Made by a program: the position numbers and the translations under genes. The notes under the pieces are model-generated. The model searched no databases. It was not told where the DNA came from and saw nothing but the letters and a program-made list of their open reading frames with translations. Shown here piece by piece: positions 31,848-42,371 of a DNA stretch of 49,560 nt (its first letter is position 1; each line of letters opens with the position of its first letter). The stretch lies in the NCBI RefSeq assembly GCF_000382285.1, contig NZ_KB907945.1, positions 1 through 49,560 of the forward strand. Direction: 5' to 3'. Source of the stretch: Solimonas variicoloris DSM 15731. Its GTDB lineage: Bacteria > Pseudomonadota > Gammaproteobacteria > Nevskiales > Nevskiaceae.

Positions 31848-33872
31848 ATGGCCGGCCTGGGTGTTGCGCCCGCCGCCGCGCGCGTCGCGGAAGGCGAATG
31901 CCTGTGGACGCCGCCGCCGGAGCAGGTGGCGGCGGCGGCGGTCGAGGATTTCCGGCACTGGGTCAACGCCCATCACGGCCTCGATCTCGACGACTACGCG
32001 GCGCTGTGGCGCTGGTCGGTCGACGAACCGGAGGTGTTCTGGGCGGCGATCTGGCGCTACTTCTGCATCGTCAGCGAGACGCCGTACCGGCGCGTGCTCG
32101 ATCGCCGCACGATGCCCGGTGCGCAGTGGTTCGAGGGCGCGCGCGTCAACTACGCCGAGCATCTGCTGCGTCACGAGGACGCCGATCCGGACGCGCCGGC
32201 GCTGCTGTACGCCTCCGAGCTGCGCACACCGGGCCAGCTGAGCCGGCGCGAGCTCGGCCATCGCGTGCGCGTGCTGGCGACGCGGCTGCGCGCGCTCGGC
32301 ATCCGCCCCGGCGACCGCGTCGGTGCGTACATGCCGAACATTCCGGAGACCGCGATCGCGATGCTGGCGACGACGGCGATCGGCGCGGTGTGGACGGCGG
32401 CCTCGCCGGAGTTCGGCGCGCGCACCGTGATCGACCGCTTCGGCCAGCTGGCGCCGAAGCTGCTGTTCGCCGTCGACGGCTACCGCTTCGGCGGCGAGGA
32501 CTTCGCACGCGGCGAGCAGGTCGCGGCGATCGTCGCCGGCCTGCCCAGCGTCGAGCACGTGGTCTGGCTCGACTATCTCGCGCCCGGCGCGGCGCCGCCG
32601 CTGCCCGGCGCCCGGCGCTGGTCGGAACTGGCCGACGGCCCCGAGCCGGCGACGTTCGCATACGAGCGCGTCGCCCACGACCATCCGCTGTGGGTGCTGT
32701 TCTCGTCGGGCACCACCGGCCTGCCGAAGGCGGTCGTGCACAGCCACGTCGGCATCCTCGTCGAGCACTGCAAGCTGACCGCGTTCCACGTCGGCCTGCG
32801 TCCCGGCGACCGGCCGCTGTATCACTCGACGTCCGGCTGGATGATGTGGAACGTGCTGCTCGCGAGCCTGCTGCAGGGCGCCGCACCGGTGCTCTACGAC
32901 GGCTCGCCGATCGGGCCCGATCCCGAGGTGCTGTGGAAGCTCGTCGAGCAGCTGCGCGTCACGCATTTCGGCACCAGTCCGAGCTTCGCGCAGATCATGC
33001 AGAAGAACGGCCTGCGGCCGCGCCTGCACTACGATCTGGCGGCGCTGCGCATGGTGCTGCTCGCCGGCTCGCCGTCGGTGCCCGAGACCTTCGCGTGGTT
33101 TTACGACGAGGTGAAGCCGGATCTGTGGGTGACCTCGCAGAGCGGCGGCACCGAGATCGCCTCGGCCTTCGTCGGCGCGGTGCCGACGCTGCCGGTCTAC
33201 GCCGGCGAGATCCAGACGCGCCTGCTCGGCATGGACGTCGAGGTCTGGAACGAGTACGGCCAGCCGGTCGTCGACCAGACCGGCGAGCTGGTCGTGCGCA
33301 CGCCCTGTCCGTCGATGCCGATCCGCTTCTGGAACGACGACGACGGCCAGCGCTACTGGGAGTCGTATTTCGCGACCTGGCCCGGCGTCTGGCGCCACGG
33401 CGACTCGACCAAGATCAACGCGCGCGGCGGCGTCTACATCTACGGTCGCAGCGATTCGACGCTGAACCGCTACGGGGTCTGCATCGGCACCGCCGAGATC
33501 TACCGCAGCGTCGAGCGCATCGACGAGGTGGTCGACAGCATCATCGTCTGCTGCGAGCTCGCCGGCGGCCGCTTCTTCATGCCGATGTTCGTCAAGCTGC
33601 GCGCCGGCGTCGAGCTCGACGAGGCGATGCGCGACCGCATCCGCCGCCAGCTGCGCCTCGACTGCAGTCCGCGCCATGTCCCCGACCAGCTGTACCGCGT
33701 CGACGAGATTCCGTACACGCTGACCGGCAAGAAGATGGAAGTGCCGGTGCGTCGCCTGCTGAGCGGCTGGCCGCTGGAAAAATCGGCGAGCCGCGACGCG
33801 ATGCTGAATCCGGCGGCGATCGACTGGTTCGTGCGCTTTCGCGCCGACAACCGCGTGATGCTGAGCAGCTGA
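31848..33872 (+). CDS. Acetoacetyl-CoA-synthetase-like 3-oxoacid CoA ligase, copy 2
   Basis: A 674-residue paralogue of the ligase at 27831. I start it at the ATG at 31848 (MAGLGVAPAAARVAEGE), 14 bases after the preceding stop; a longer frame would overlap that gene. All motifs are intact: SSGTTGLPKAVVHSHVG, SQSGGTEIASAF, GRSDSTLNRYGVCIGT and TLTGKKMEVPVRR with its catalytic lysine. The substrate loop differs from copy 1 (TEIASAF against TELCSGF; FHVGLRPGD against FHLNLGPDS), suggesting a different acyl group. The two ligases may activate successive 3-oxo acids or related substrates. Confidence 0.88.
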   Translation: MAGLGVAPAAARVAEGECLWTPPPEQVAAAAVEDFRHWVNAHHGLDLDDYAALWRWSVDEPEVFWAAIWRYFCIVSETPYRRVLDRRTMPGAQWFEGARVNYAEHLLRHEDADPDAPALLYASELRTPGQLSRRELGHRVRVLATRLRALGIRPGDRVGAYMPNIPETAIAMLATTAIGAVWTAASPEFGARTVIDRFGQLAPKLLFAVDGYRFGGEDFARGEQVAAIVAGLPSVEHVVWLDYLAPGAAPPLPGARRWSELADGPEPATFAYERVAHDHPLWVLFSSGTTGLPKAVVHSHVGILVEHCKLTAFHVGLRPGDRPLYHSTSGWMMWNVLLASLLQGAAPVLYDGSPIGPDPEVLWKLVEQLRVTHFGTSPSFAQIMQKNGLRPRLHYDLAALRMVLLAGSPSVPETFAWFYDEVKPDLWVTSQSGGTEIASAFVGAVPTLPVYAGEIQTRLLGMDVEVWNEYGQPVVDQTGELVVRTPCPSMPIRFWNDDDGQRYWESYFATWPGVWRHGDSTKINARGGVYIYGRSDSTLNRYGVCIGTAEIYRSVERIDEVVDSIIVCCELAGGRFFMPMFVKLRAGVELDEAMRDRIRRQLRLDCSPRHVPDQLYRVDEIPYTLTGKKMEVPVRRLLSGWPLEKSASRDAMLNPAAIDWFVRFRADNRVMLSS

Positions 33873-33909
33873 CGGCGCGTCGCGCGATCCGCCCATTTCC
33901 CGAACCCAC

Positions 33910-33929
33910 GTCCCGCGCCGGAGCGGGAC
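33910..33929 (+). promoter_or_regulatory. Intercistronic hairpin before the HSDL2-like gene
   Basis: GTCCCGC-GCCGGA-GCGGGAC forms a perfect seven-pair hairpin in the 85-base gap between the second ligase and the HSDL2-like SDR. No T-run follows, so it is not an intrinsic terminator. It could be an RNA-stability or processing element. The gap is longer than most in the operon. Confidence 0.35.
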
Positions 33930-33957
33930 TTCACACCCACAACGGAGCGGCACGTCC

Positions 33958-34806
33958 ATGGTTCAAGCGGCATCGGCAGCAGCAGCGGCGTCACTGGCCG
34001 GCAAGACCCTGTTCATCACCGGCGCGAGCCGCGGCATCGGCAAGGCGATCGCCCTGCGCGCGGCGCGCGACGGCGCCCGCATCGTCGTCGCCGCCAAGAC
34101 CGCCGAGCCCGATGCGCGCCTGCCGGGCACGATCCACAGCGCCGCGGCGGAGATCGTCGCCGCCGGCGGCGAGGCGCTGCCGCTGCAGGTCGACATCCGC
34201 GACGAGGCGCAGGTGCAGGACGCCGTCGCCCGTGCGGCCGCGTATTTCGGCGGCATCGACATCCTCGTCAACAACGCCAGCGCGATCAGCCTGACGCGCG
34301 CCGAGGCGACGCCGCTGAAGCGCTACGACCTGATGATGGACATCAACGTGCGCGGCGCCTTCGTCTGCACGCAGGCCTGTCTGCCGCAGCTGCGCCGCGC
34401 CGCCAATCCGCACGTGCTGCTGCTGGCGCCGCCGCTCGACCCCGATCCGCGCTGGTTCGCGCAGCACGCCGCGTACACCGTCTCGAAGTACGCGATGAGC
34501 CTGCTCGGTCGCGGCCTCGCCGCCGAGCTGCGCGACGACGGCATCGCCGTCAACACGCTGTGGCCGCGCACGCTGATCGAGACGTCGGCGCTGAAAGTGC
34601 CCGGTCTCGACGGCACCGGCGACGGCCGCACGCCGCAGATCATGGCCGACGCCGCCTACCGCATCCTGACGCGGCCGTCGCGCCAGTTCAGCGGCCATGC
34701 CTGTCTCGACGAAACGGTGCTGCGCGAAGCCGGCGTCGACGACTTCGACCCGTATCTGGCCCGGCCGGGCACGACGCCCGCGCTCGACCTGTTCGTCTCC
34801 GCCTGA
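33958..34806 (+). CDS. HSDL2-like SDR
   Basis: A 282-residue SDR that closely follows the hydroxysteroid-dehydrogenase-like-2 (HSDL2) pattern: TLFITGASRGIGKAIALRAA near residues 17-36, AAKTAEPDARLPGTIHSAA, LVNNASAISLT near 100, WFAQHAAYTVSKYAMSLLG near 162-180 and VNTLWPRTLIET. The active-site YTVSK is present. It lacks the C-terminal SCP-2 domain that animal HSDL2 carries. HSDL2-type enzymes are linked to lipid metabolism, which fits the following SCP-x-type thiolase. It starts 85 bases after the ligase. Confidence 0.85.
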   Translation: MVQAASAAAAASLAGKTLFITGASRGIGKAIALRAARDGARIVVAAKTAEPDARLPGTIHSAAAEIVAAGGEALPLQVDIRDEAQVQDAVARAAAYFGGIDILVNNASAISLTRAEATPLKRYDLMMDINVRGAFVCTQACLPQLRRAANPHVLLLAPPLDPDPRWFAQHAAYTVSKYAMSLLGRGLAAELRDDGIAVNTLWPRTLIETSALKVPGLDGTGDGRTPQIMADAAYRILTRPSRQFSGHACLDETVLREAGVDDFDPYLARPGTTPALDLFVSA

Positions 34807-34815
34807 GGGCAAGCC

Positions 34816-35997
34816 ATGCAACGTCCCGTCCACGTCATCGGCGTCGGCATGACGCCGTTCGTCAAGCCCGGCAGCAGCCCGGATTATCCGGAGATGGCGC
34901 GCGTCGCCGGCCGCACCGCGCTGGCCGACGCCGGCGTCGCTTACGACGACATCGAACAGGCCTACGCCGGCTACGTCTACGGCGATTCGACCAGCGGCCA
35001 GCGCGCCGTCTACGAACTGGGCCTGAGCGGCATTCCGGTCGTCAACGTCAACAACAACTGCTCGACCGGTTCGAGCGCGCTGTACCTCGCGCGTCAGGCG
35101 ATCGAAGGCGGACTCGCCGACTGCGTGCTGGCGATCGGCTTCGAGAAGATGGAGCGCGGCGCGCTCGGCGAGAAGTACGCCGACCGCGAGGCGCCGCTCG
35201 GCCGCCACCTGGCGACCATGCACGCGGCGCAGGCGCCGTCGTCGGCGCCGATGGTGGCGCAGATGTTCGGCGGCGCCGGCCGCGAATACCGCGAGCGCTA
35301 CGGCGCCAGCCGCGAGACCTTCGCCCGTATCACCGTCAAGGCGCGCCGCCACGCGCAGCACAATCCGAACGCGCTGTTCCGCACGCCGCTCGACGTCGAG
35401 GCGGTGCTGGCCTCGGAGGCGGTCTACGATCCGCTGACGCGCCTGCAGTGCTGTCCGCCGACCTGCGGCGCCGCCGCCGCCGTGCTCTGCTCTGACGCGT
35501 TCCTGCGCCGGCTGCGCGACGCGCGGCCGGTGCGCATCGCCGCGCAGGCGATGACCACCGACTACGCGAGCAGCTTCGAGCCGCCGTCGATGATCCGCAT
35601 GGTCGGCAGCGAGCTGACACGGCAGGCGGCGCAGCGCGTCTACGCCGAGGCCGGCATCGGCCCGGACGAGGTCGACGTCATTGAGCTGCACGACTGCTTC
35701 ACCACCAACGAGATCATCAGCTACGAAGGCCTCGGCCTGTGCGGCGAAGGCGAGGCCGAGCGCCTCGTCGCCGACGGCGACAACAGCTATGGCGGACGCT
35801 GGGTCGTCAATCCGTCGGGCGGCCTGCTGTCGAAGGGGCATCCGCTCGGCGCGACCGGCCTGGCGCAATGCGCCGAGCTGGTCTGGCAGTTGCGCGGCGA
35901 GGCCGGACCGCGCCAGGTCGAGGGCGCACGCGTCGCGCTGCAGCACAATCTCGGCCTCGGCGGCGCCTGCGTCGTGACCCTGTACCGGCGCGACTAG
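34816..35997 (+). CDS. SCP-x-type thiolase (lipid-transfer thiolase)
   Basis: A 393-residue thiolase of the SCP-x/SCP2-thiolase branch. The nucleophile cysteine is in NNNCSTGSSAL (Cys82), the histidine of the second motif in ELHDCFTTNE near 292, and the last motif GHPLGATGLAQ near 341. Such thiolases cleave 3-oxoacyl-CoA with bulky or branched acyl groups and are often found in steroid and lipid degradation. It would release acetyl-CoA and a shortened acyl-CoA from the product of the carboxylase and ligase. It starts nine bases after the HSDL2-like gene and closes the operon. Confidence 0.88.
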   Translation: MQRPVHVIGVGMTPFVKPGSSPDYPEMARVAGRTALADAGVAYDDIEQAYAGYVYGDSTSGQRAVYELGLSGIPVVNVNNNCSTGSSALYLARQAIEGGLADCVLAIGFEKMERGALGEKYADREAPLGRHLATMHAAQAPSSAPMVAQMFGGAGREYRERYGASRETFARITVKARRHAQHNPNALFRTPLDVEAVLASEAVYDPLTRLQCCPPTCGAAAAVLCSDAFLRRLRDARPVRIAAQAMTTDYASSFEPPSMIRMVGSELTRQAAQRVYAEAGIGPDEVDVIELHDCFTTNEIISYEGLGLCGEGEAERLVADGDNSYGGRWVVNPSGGLLSKGHPLGATGLAQCAELVWQLRGEAGPRQVEGARVALQHNLGLGGACVVTLYRRD

Positions 35998-36047
35998 AGC
36001 CGGGCCCGCATCGCGCGCGCTGCGCCCGTCGTCGCGGTGCGCGCGCT

Positions 36048-38759
36048 TCAGCGCAGCAGCGCCATCTGCCGCGCCGCGTTGATCGCCTGCAGGCGACTGC
36101 TGACGGCGAGCTTCGAGTAGATGTTCTTGAGGTGGAACTTGACGGTGTTCTCGGAGACGAAGATGCGCCGCGCCATCTCCTTGTTCGACACGCCGTTGGC
36201 GAGATAGACGAGGATTTCCTTCTCGCGGTCGGTCAGCGGTTCGAGCGGCTGGAAGCTGCCCATCGCCGGCGCCGGTCCGGCCGGGTCGGCGCCGAGTCCG
36301 GTCGCCGCCAGCAGCCGGCCGACGAAGTCGTGCAGCGTCGCCTGCGCGGCGTCGCCAGCGGCTTCCTGGGCGAGGCGGCCGTGCTCGTCGCGCAGCAGCG
36401 GCAGCAGCGCTTCGCCTTCGTCGAGGAACAGGCGCACGTAGCCTTCCGGCGCGGCCAGCTGCAGCGCGCGATGCAGGCTGCGGCGCGCGGCGTTGTCGCT
36501 GCCACGGCGCTGCAGCGCCAGCGTCTCCAGCGTCAGCAGCTTGATGAGCCGGTACTGGCGGCGCTGCTTCTGTGCCAGGGCAATCTCGTCGGCGAGGCGC
36601 GGCAGCATGCTTTCGGCCTGGCCGGTGTGGATCGCCAGGCGAATCGCGCCGAGCGCGTCGCCCTCGATCATTTCCGAATAGATCATGCCGCCGTCCGGCA
36701 GCTCGAATTCCGGCTGCCGCGGGATGCGGCTGGCGAGCGCCTGCGCGCGTTCCGGTTCGCCGGCGAGCAGGGCGCCGCGCACCCGTTCCCACGCAGCGAT
36801 GCGCAGCAGGCGCGGCCAGCCGGCGCTGTGGGCGAGCTGCTCGGCTTCGCCGAACACCTCGTCGGCGCGGTTGCTGCGGCCGTGCGCGAGCTGGATGCGG
36901 CCCATCGCCACGTAGCCGAGCGCGAGGAAGTCGAGCAGCACGGAGTCGGCGATGACATCGTGGAACTGCAGGAACATCGACTCGGCGAGATCGAGTTCGC
37001 CGCACTCGTACAGCGCGTGCACGTAGCAGGCCGCCAGCGAGGCGGCGGCGAAGGACTTGTCGAGGTCCAGATGCTGCTCGGCGAGGCCGCTGCGGTAGAG
37101 GTTCAGGGTGTCGACCAGACGACCCTGCATGAACAGGCTGATGCCGTGCACGGCGACCGTATAGCCGCCGCTGAACGCGGCGTCGCCGCGGCGGTTGTAA
37201 GTCTGCGCCAGCTGCAGCATCTCGCGCTCGGCGTCGAAGTCGGCGACCGACAGCAGGCGGTAGCCGGCGAGGTTGGCGGCGGCACCGAGCTCGAAGGCGC
37301 GAAAGCCTTCCGGCTTGAGATCGCGGATCGCGACGTCGCGGATGATCTCGAACGCCAGCGGCACGTCATCGACGACCATCGCCAGCATCGAGCGCACGAC
37401 GCTGGCGTCGACGCGGTGTTCGGCGGCCGCTTCGAGCGTCGGCAGCAGCGGCCGCAGCTTGTGGTGGCGGCGCAGGAAGACCAGCGCCCAGGCGATCTTC
37501 ACCGCCAGCGCCGGCCGCCGCGCGATCTCCTCGAGCGGCAGCGCATCCGACCAGCGCTCGACGGTCGCCAGGTTGGCGTCGACGATCAGGCGGTCGATCC
37601 ACTCGCTCATGATGTCGCCGGCGAAGGCGTAGTCGTGCGCGGCGATGGCGTGATGCACGGCGTCCTCGTGCATCTCGTGGCGGTGGAACCAGTCGGCGGC
37701 GCGCTGGTGCACGGTCTGCAGCAGATCCGGCTCGTCGAGCCGCGTCTGGTCGGCGAGGAACGACGAGAACAGCGTGTGGTACTTGAACCAGCTGAGGTCC
37801 GAGTCGAGACAGCGCAGGAACAGCCCGGAGCGTTCGAGGAACAGCAGGATGCTCTGCGAGTCCTGCCAGCCGGTGACGTGATCGCACAGGCCTGCCGACA
37901 GGCGCGTCAGCACCGAGGTCTGGCGCAGGAAATGCTGGATGCGCGGCGGCTGCAGGCTCAGCACGTTGTCGGCGAGGTATTCGGCGAGTTCGCGCGGCTT
38001 CGGTGAACTCGCGCCGCTCAGCGAACGGCGCACCGACGGGCTGGCGAGGCTGAGGCGGAACAGCTGCAGCGCCGCCGGCCAGCCTTCGGTCTGGCGGTAG
38101 ATGGCGTCGAGCTCCTGGCGGTTGATGCCGAGCTCGCGCGCCTGGCCGAAGAACAGCTCGGCCTCGTCCGGCGAGAAGCGCAGGTCGTCGGCGCGCAGCA
38201 CCAGCGCCTGGTTGTTGACGACGAAGCGCGCCAGGCCGATTTCCGGCAGCGCGCGCGTGCCGATGAACAGGGTGACGTTGTCCGGCAGGCGTTCGAGCAG
38301 CTCGCGGAACATCGCCAGCGCGGCGCGGTTGTTGAGCGCCTGGAACTCGTCGAGGAACAGGTGCACCGGGGCATCGAAGCGGGCCAGCCGGCTCGCCGCC
38401 CAGTCGGACAGGCGCCGGCGGCCGCCGCTGCCGGCCTCGCTCTCGTCGTTGCCGCCGTCGGCGCCCGGCAGCGATTCGATCAGCGCCTGCAGGTGGCCGC
38501 CGAGGCGGCGCATGTCGTTGTCGGCCTCGTCGAAACTGAGCCAGGCGCTGACCGCGCCGCGCGTCTCGCCGAGGCTCTTGGCCTGCTGCAGCAGCGTCGA
38601 CTTGCCGTGCCCGGCCGGCGCCTGGATGACGACGGCGCTGTACGGCGGCGCGCGCAGCATCCGCCCCAGCAGCTGATCGCGCTGAATGGCGCCCGGATAC
38701 GAGGGCGGGGCGAAGAACTTGTGGGTAAAGACTTCGCTTGGATGTGCGTTTGCATCCAT
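36048..38759 (-). CDS. MalT-type LuxR-family transcriptional regulator
   Basis: A 903-residue STAND-type regulator. It has a Walker A motif APAGHGKST at residues 48-55, an ATPase domain with LFLDEFQALN near 127, a long helical-repeat (TPR-like) sensor region from about 370 to 800, and a C-terminal LuxR helix-turn-helix (LTDREKEILVYLANGVSNKE... NTVKFHLKNIYSKLAV, about 838-890). Length and layout match MalT. These proteins bind inducer and ATP, oligomerise and activate promoters lacking a good -35 element. It is convergent with the catabolic operon and is the only regulator in the island. Confidence 0.9.
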   Translation of the reverse strand: MDANAHPSEVFTHKFFAPPSYPGAIQRDQLLGRMLRAPPYSAVVIQAPAGHGKSTLLQQAKSLGETRGAVSAWLSFDEADNDMRRLGGHLQALIESLPGADGGNDESEAGSGGRRRLSDWAASRLARFDAPVHLFLDEFQALNNRAALAMFRELLERLPDNVTLFIGTRALPEIGLARFVVNNQALVLRADDLRFSPDEAELFFGQARELGINRQELDAIYRQTEGWPAALQLFRLSLASPSVRRSLSGASSPKPRELAEYLADNVLSLQPPRIQHFLRQTSVLTRLSAGLCDHVTGWQDSQSILLFLERSGLFLRCLDSDLSWFKYHTLFSSFLADQTRLDEPDLLQTVHQRAADWFHRHEMHEDAVHHAIAAHDYAFAGDIMSEWIDRLIVDANLATVERWSDALPLEEIARRPALAVKIAWALVFLRRHHKLRPLLPTLEAAAEHRVDASVVRSMLAMVVDDVPLAFEIIRDVAIRDLKPEGFRAFELGAAANLAGYRLLSVADFDAEREMLQLAQTYNRRGDAAFSGGYTVAVHGISLFMQGRLVDTLNLYRSGLAEQHLDLDKSFAAASLAACYVHALYECGELDLAESMFLQFHDVIADSVLLDFLALGYVAMGRIQLAHGRSNRADEVFGEAEQLAHSAGWPRLLRIAAWERVRGALLAGEPERAQALASRIPRQPEFELPDGGMIYSEMIEGDALGAIRLAIHTGQAESMLPRLADEIALAQKQRRQYRLIKLLTLETLALQRRGSDNAARRSLHRALQLAAPEGYVRLFLDEGEALLPLLRDEHGRLAQEAAGDAAQATLHDFVGRLLAATGLGADPAGPAPAMGSFQPLEPLTDREKEILVYLANGVSNKEMARRIFVSENTVKFHLKNIYSKLAVSSRLQAINAARQMALLR

Positions 38760-38957
38760 GGCTTCGGCTGCTCTCCTCAGACGCCGAATTCGTTCTGTGG
38801 ACTATAGCGTAGCGATGCCGCGCTGCCGCGGCTGTAGGACACCGTCCATCGGACCACGCCGGCGGCGCAGGCAGGCTCAGGTTCTGAGCCATGCCCCGCC
38901 TAAGCTGCGCAACGGCTGATCGTTCTTCAGCCACTTCGTAGCGTCTCACCTGATCCT
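38760..38957. other. Intergenic region between the LuxR gene and queA
   Basis: No gene is seen in this 198-base stretch. It must contain the promoter of the minus-strand regulator. It also holds a perfect hairpin GGCTCAG-GTT-CTGAGCC at 38874-38890 and is followed by a plus-strand terminator, although no plus-strand gene precedes it. A short untranslated RNA is possible. Confidence 0.35.
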
Positions 38958-38983
38958 GGCCCGCCTCGCGCGGGCCTCTTTTT
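38958..38983 (+). terminator. Intrinsic terminator on the plus strand
   Basis: GGCCCGC-CTCGC-GCGGGCC (38958-38964 and 38970-38976) followed by TCTTTTT. It lies 76 bases upstream of queA and has no annotated plus-strand gene in front of it within 2.7 kb. Confidence 0.75.
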
Positions 38984-39059
38984 GTGCGTGTTGCGCGCGC
39001 GCCGCCGCGAGCGCTTCTGCGACAATACGCGGCCGCACCGCCGACCCGCGCCGCCGACC

Positions 39060-40103
39060 ATGCGTCGTTCCGATTTCCAGTACGAACTGCCAGCCGAGCT
39101 GATCGCCCAGCATCCGACCGCCGCCCGCTCGGCGAGCCGCCTGCTGCACGTCGGCCGCGCGCTGGCCGATCGCCACATCGTCGACCTGCCGGCGCTGCTC
39201 GCGCCCGGCGACCTCGTCGTCTTCAACGATACGCGCGTCATTCCGGCGCGCGTCTACGGGCGCAAGCCGACCGGCGGCCACGTCGAAATCTTCGTCGAGC
39301 GCGTGCTCGACGGGCACGAATTCCTCGCCCAGCTCGGCGTCAGCAAGAAGCCGAAGGCCGGCGGCGTGATCGAAGTCGGCACGGACCGTCTGACGGTGCT
39401 CGGCCGCGACGACGATCTGTTCCATCTGCGCTACGCCGGCGACGACGGCGTGATGGCGTTCCTGGAGCGCGCCGGCCGCCTGCCGCTGCCGCCGTACATC
39501 GCGCATGCGCCGGATGCGGTCGACGCCGAGCGCTACCAGACGCTGTTCGCGCGCGAGCCTGGTGCCGTCGCCGCGCCGACCGCCGGCCTGCATTTCGACG
39601 CCGCGCTGCTGCAGGCGCTCGCCGGGCGCGGCGTCGAGACGGCGACGCTGACGCTGCACGTCGGCGCCGGCACCTTCCAGCCGGTGCGCGTCGACGATCT
39701 CGCCGAGCATCGCATGCACGCCGAGCGCTATGCGATCGATGAAAAGCTGTGCGCGCAGCTGGCGGCGACGCGCGCGCGCGGCGGCAAGGTGGTGGCGATC
39801 GGCACGACCGTGACGCGTGCGCTCGAATCGGCCGCCGCCGCGCAGGACCGCGTCGGCACGCTGCTGCCGCAGAGCGGCGAGACGCGGCTGTTCATCACGC
39901 CGGGCTATCGTTTCCGGATCATCGACCGCCTGCTGACCAACTTCCATCTGCCGGAAAGCACGCTGCTGATGCTGGTCTGCGCGTACGGCGGCTACGAGCG
40001 GATGATGGCGGCGTACCGCCACGCGGTCGTGCAGCGCTACCGCTTCTTCAGCTACGGCGACGCGATGCTGATCGAGCCGGCGCCCGAGGCGCTTACAAGG
40101 TAG
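39060..40103 (+). CDS. queA: tRNA preQ1(34) S-adenosylmethionine ribosyltransferase-isomerase
   Basis: A 347-residue QueA matching the family from end to end: [19 protein letters not shown] at the start, [14 protein letters not shown] near 59-72, [14 protein letters not shown] near 163-176, [16 protein letters not shown] [11 protein letters not shown] near 200 and [14 protein letters not shown] near 294. The enzyme transfers and isomerises the ribosyl part of SAM onto preQ1 in tRNA, forming epoxyqueuosine. I use the ATG at 39060; an earlier frame is Arg-rich and not plausible. tgt follows after an oppositely oriented gene. Confidence 0.96.
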   Translation: MRRSDFQYELPAELIAQHPTAARSASRLLHVGRALADRHIVDLPALLAPGDLVVFNDTRVIPARVYGRKPTGGHVEIFVERVLDGHEFLAQLGVSKKPKAGGVIEVGTDRLTVLGRDDDLFHLRYAGDDGVMAFLERAGRLPLPPYIAHAPDAVDAERYQTLFAREPGAVAAPTAGLHFDAALLQALAGRGVETATLTLHVGAGTFQPVRVDDLAEHRMHAERYAIDEKLCAQLAATRARGGKVVAIGTTVTRALESAAAAQDRVGTLLPQSGETRLFITPGYRFRIIDRLLTNFHLPESTLLMLVCAYGGYERMMAAYRHAVVQRYRFFSYGDAMLIEPAPEALTR

Positions 40104-40668
40104 GCGCCTTGCGCTCGACCGCCGGTGGCGGCGTCGGGCGCGGCGCCGCCGCGCTGGTCGCGGGCGCCGACGCGCGCCGGCGCCGGACGCGCAGCGGCCA
40201 GCCGAGCAGATTGAAGACGCCGCTGAACAGTACGGCGCCGGCCAGGCCGCAGAGCAGGGCGTCGGTCGACAGCGGCAGGCCCGGCGTGAACGCGGCCCAG
40301 GTCGCGGCGGCGATGCGGACGTCGAGATGGCCGGCCAGATACCAGAGCCGCTGGGCGAGGATTTCGTGTTCGAGGATCGCCAGGCCTGCGCGCATCTGCT
40401 GCTCGCGGGCGCGGTCGCGCTGCAGCTTGTCGCCGATCTCGCGCAGGCCCGGACCTGCCGACGCGTGCAGGTCGGCGATCAGGCGGTCGAAATCGCCGCC
40501 GTAGTGCGCGTCGGCGTTGCGCTGGTATTCGGCCAGGCTGTCGACCAGCGCCTGGTGGTAGCCGCCGTAGCGCTGCGTGTAGTGGTCGACGAACTGCGGC
40601 AGCTGCATCGCCAGCGCGAAGCCGGCGGCGAACAGCAGGCGGTCGAACAGGCCGAGCAGCAGTTTCAT
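40093..40668 (-). CDS. DUF2937 membrane protein
   Basis: A 191-residue protein of the DUF2937 type. I start it at the ATG at 40668 ([20 protein letters not shown]), because residues upstream in the longer frame are antisense to the tgt start. One N-terminal hydrophobic segment (6-22), a long charged helical middle with [20 protein letters not shown], and a C-terminal hydrophobic stretch ([26 protein letters not shown], around 137-162). The function is unknown. It overlaps the 3' end of queA by 11 bases on the opposite strand and separates queA from tgt. Confidence 0.75.
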   Translation of the reverse strand: MKLLLGLFDRLLFAAGFALAMQLPQFVDHYTQRYGGYHQALVDSLAEYQRNADAHYGGDFDRLIADLHASAGPGLREIGDKLQRDRAREQQMRAGLAILEHEILAQRLWYLAGHLDVRIAAATWAAFTPGLPLSTDALLCGLAGAVLFSGVFNLLGWPLRVRRRRASAPATSAAAPRPTPPPAVERKAPTL

Positions 40669-40690
40669 GGCGAGGCAGGCGTCCAGGTGA

Positions 40691-42058
<1,368 letters not shown>

Positions 42059-42100
42059 ATCACCAGGGCCGGTTGACGCGATTAGCGTTAACAAGCATAC

Positions 42101-42115
42101 ATGGACTCCTCCCGC
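42101..42115. repeat. IS1111-type inverted repeat, left
   Basis: ATGGACTCCTCCCGC, the exact inverse complement of 43487-43501. No obvious target duplication is seen in the adjoining bases (GCATAC on this side, TCCATC on the other). Confidence 0.9.
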
Positions 42116-42371
42116 AAGCCCGCAGGTGAAGTGAATCGCTGATCGCTGGCGCGCGAAGGTGGTTGCAGTCGTACATTCGGCTTCATCGAGGGCCTGCGTT
42201 GCAGGCCGAGCCTTCATGGAAATCCGCGCCGGGAGGGCCACACGCTCACAACGAGCTTTGCATCGCTCAAGCTTGTTATCGGCTTTCTCTTCCGGACGGT
42301 CCGACCGTCTACGCCATGATCTGCTGTCTTCTCCTGCGCAACCGCTGGAAAGGTTTGGGTCCTGCTCCCGA
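42116..42371 (-). ncRNA. Candidate bridge-RNA region of the insertion sequence
   Basis: The 256 bases between the recombinase stop and the left inverted repeat carry no gene. In IS1111-group elements the bridge RNA is encoded 3' of the recombinase. The region has local pairing such as GGGCCTGCGTTGCAGGCC (42189-42206, written on the plus strand), which fits a structured RNA. Exact ends and loops cannot be placed by eye. Confidence 0.4.

Noticed and set aside
33991-37005. 1004-codon minus-strand open frame spanning the SDR, thiolase and part of the LuxR gene
   Set aside because: It crosses three real genes, and its translation has no recognisable domain.
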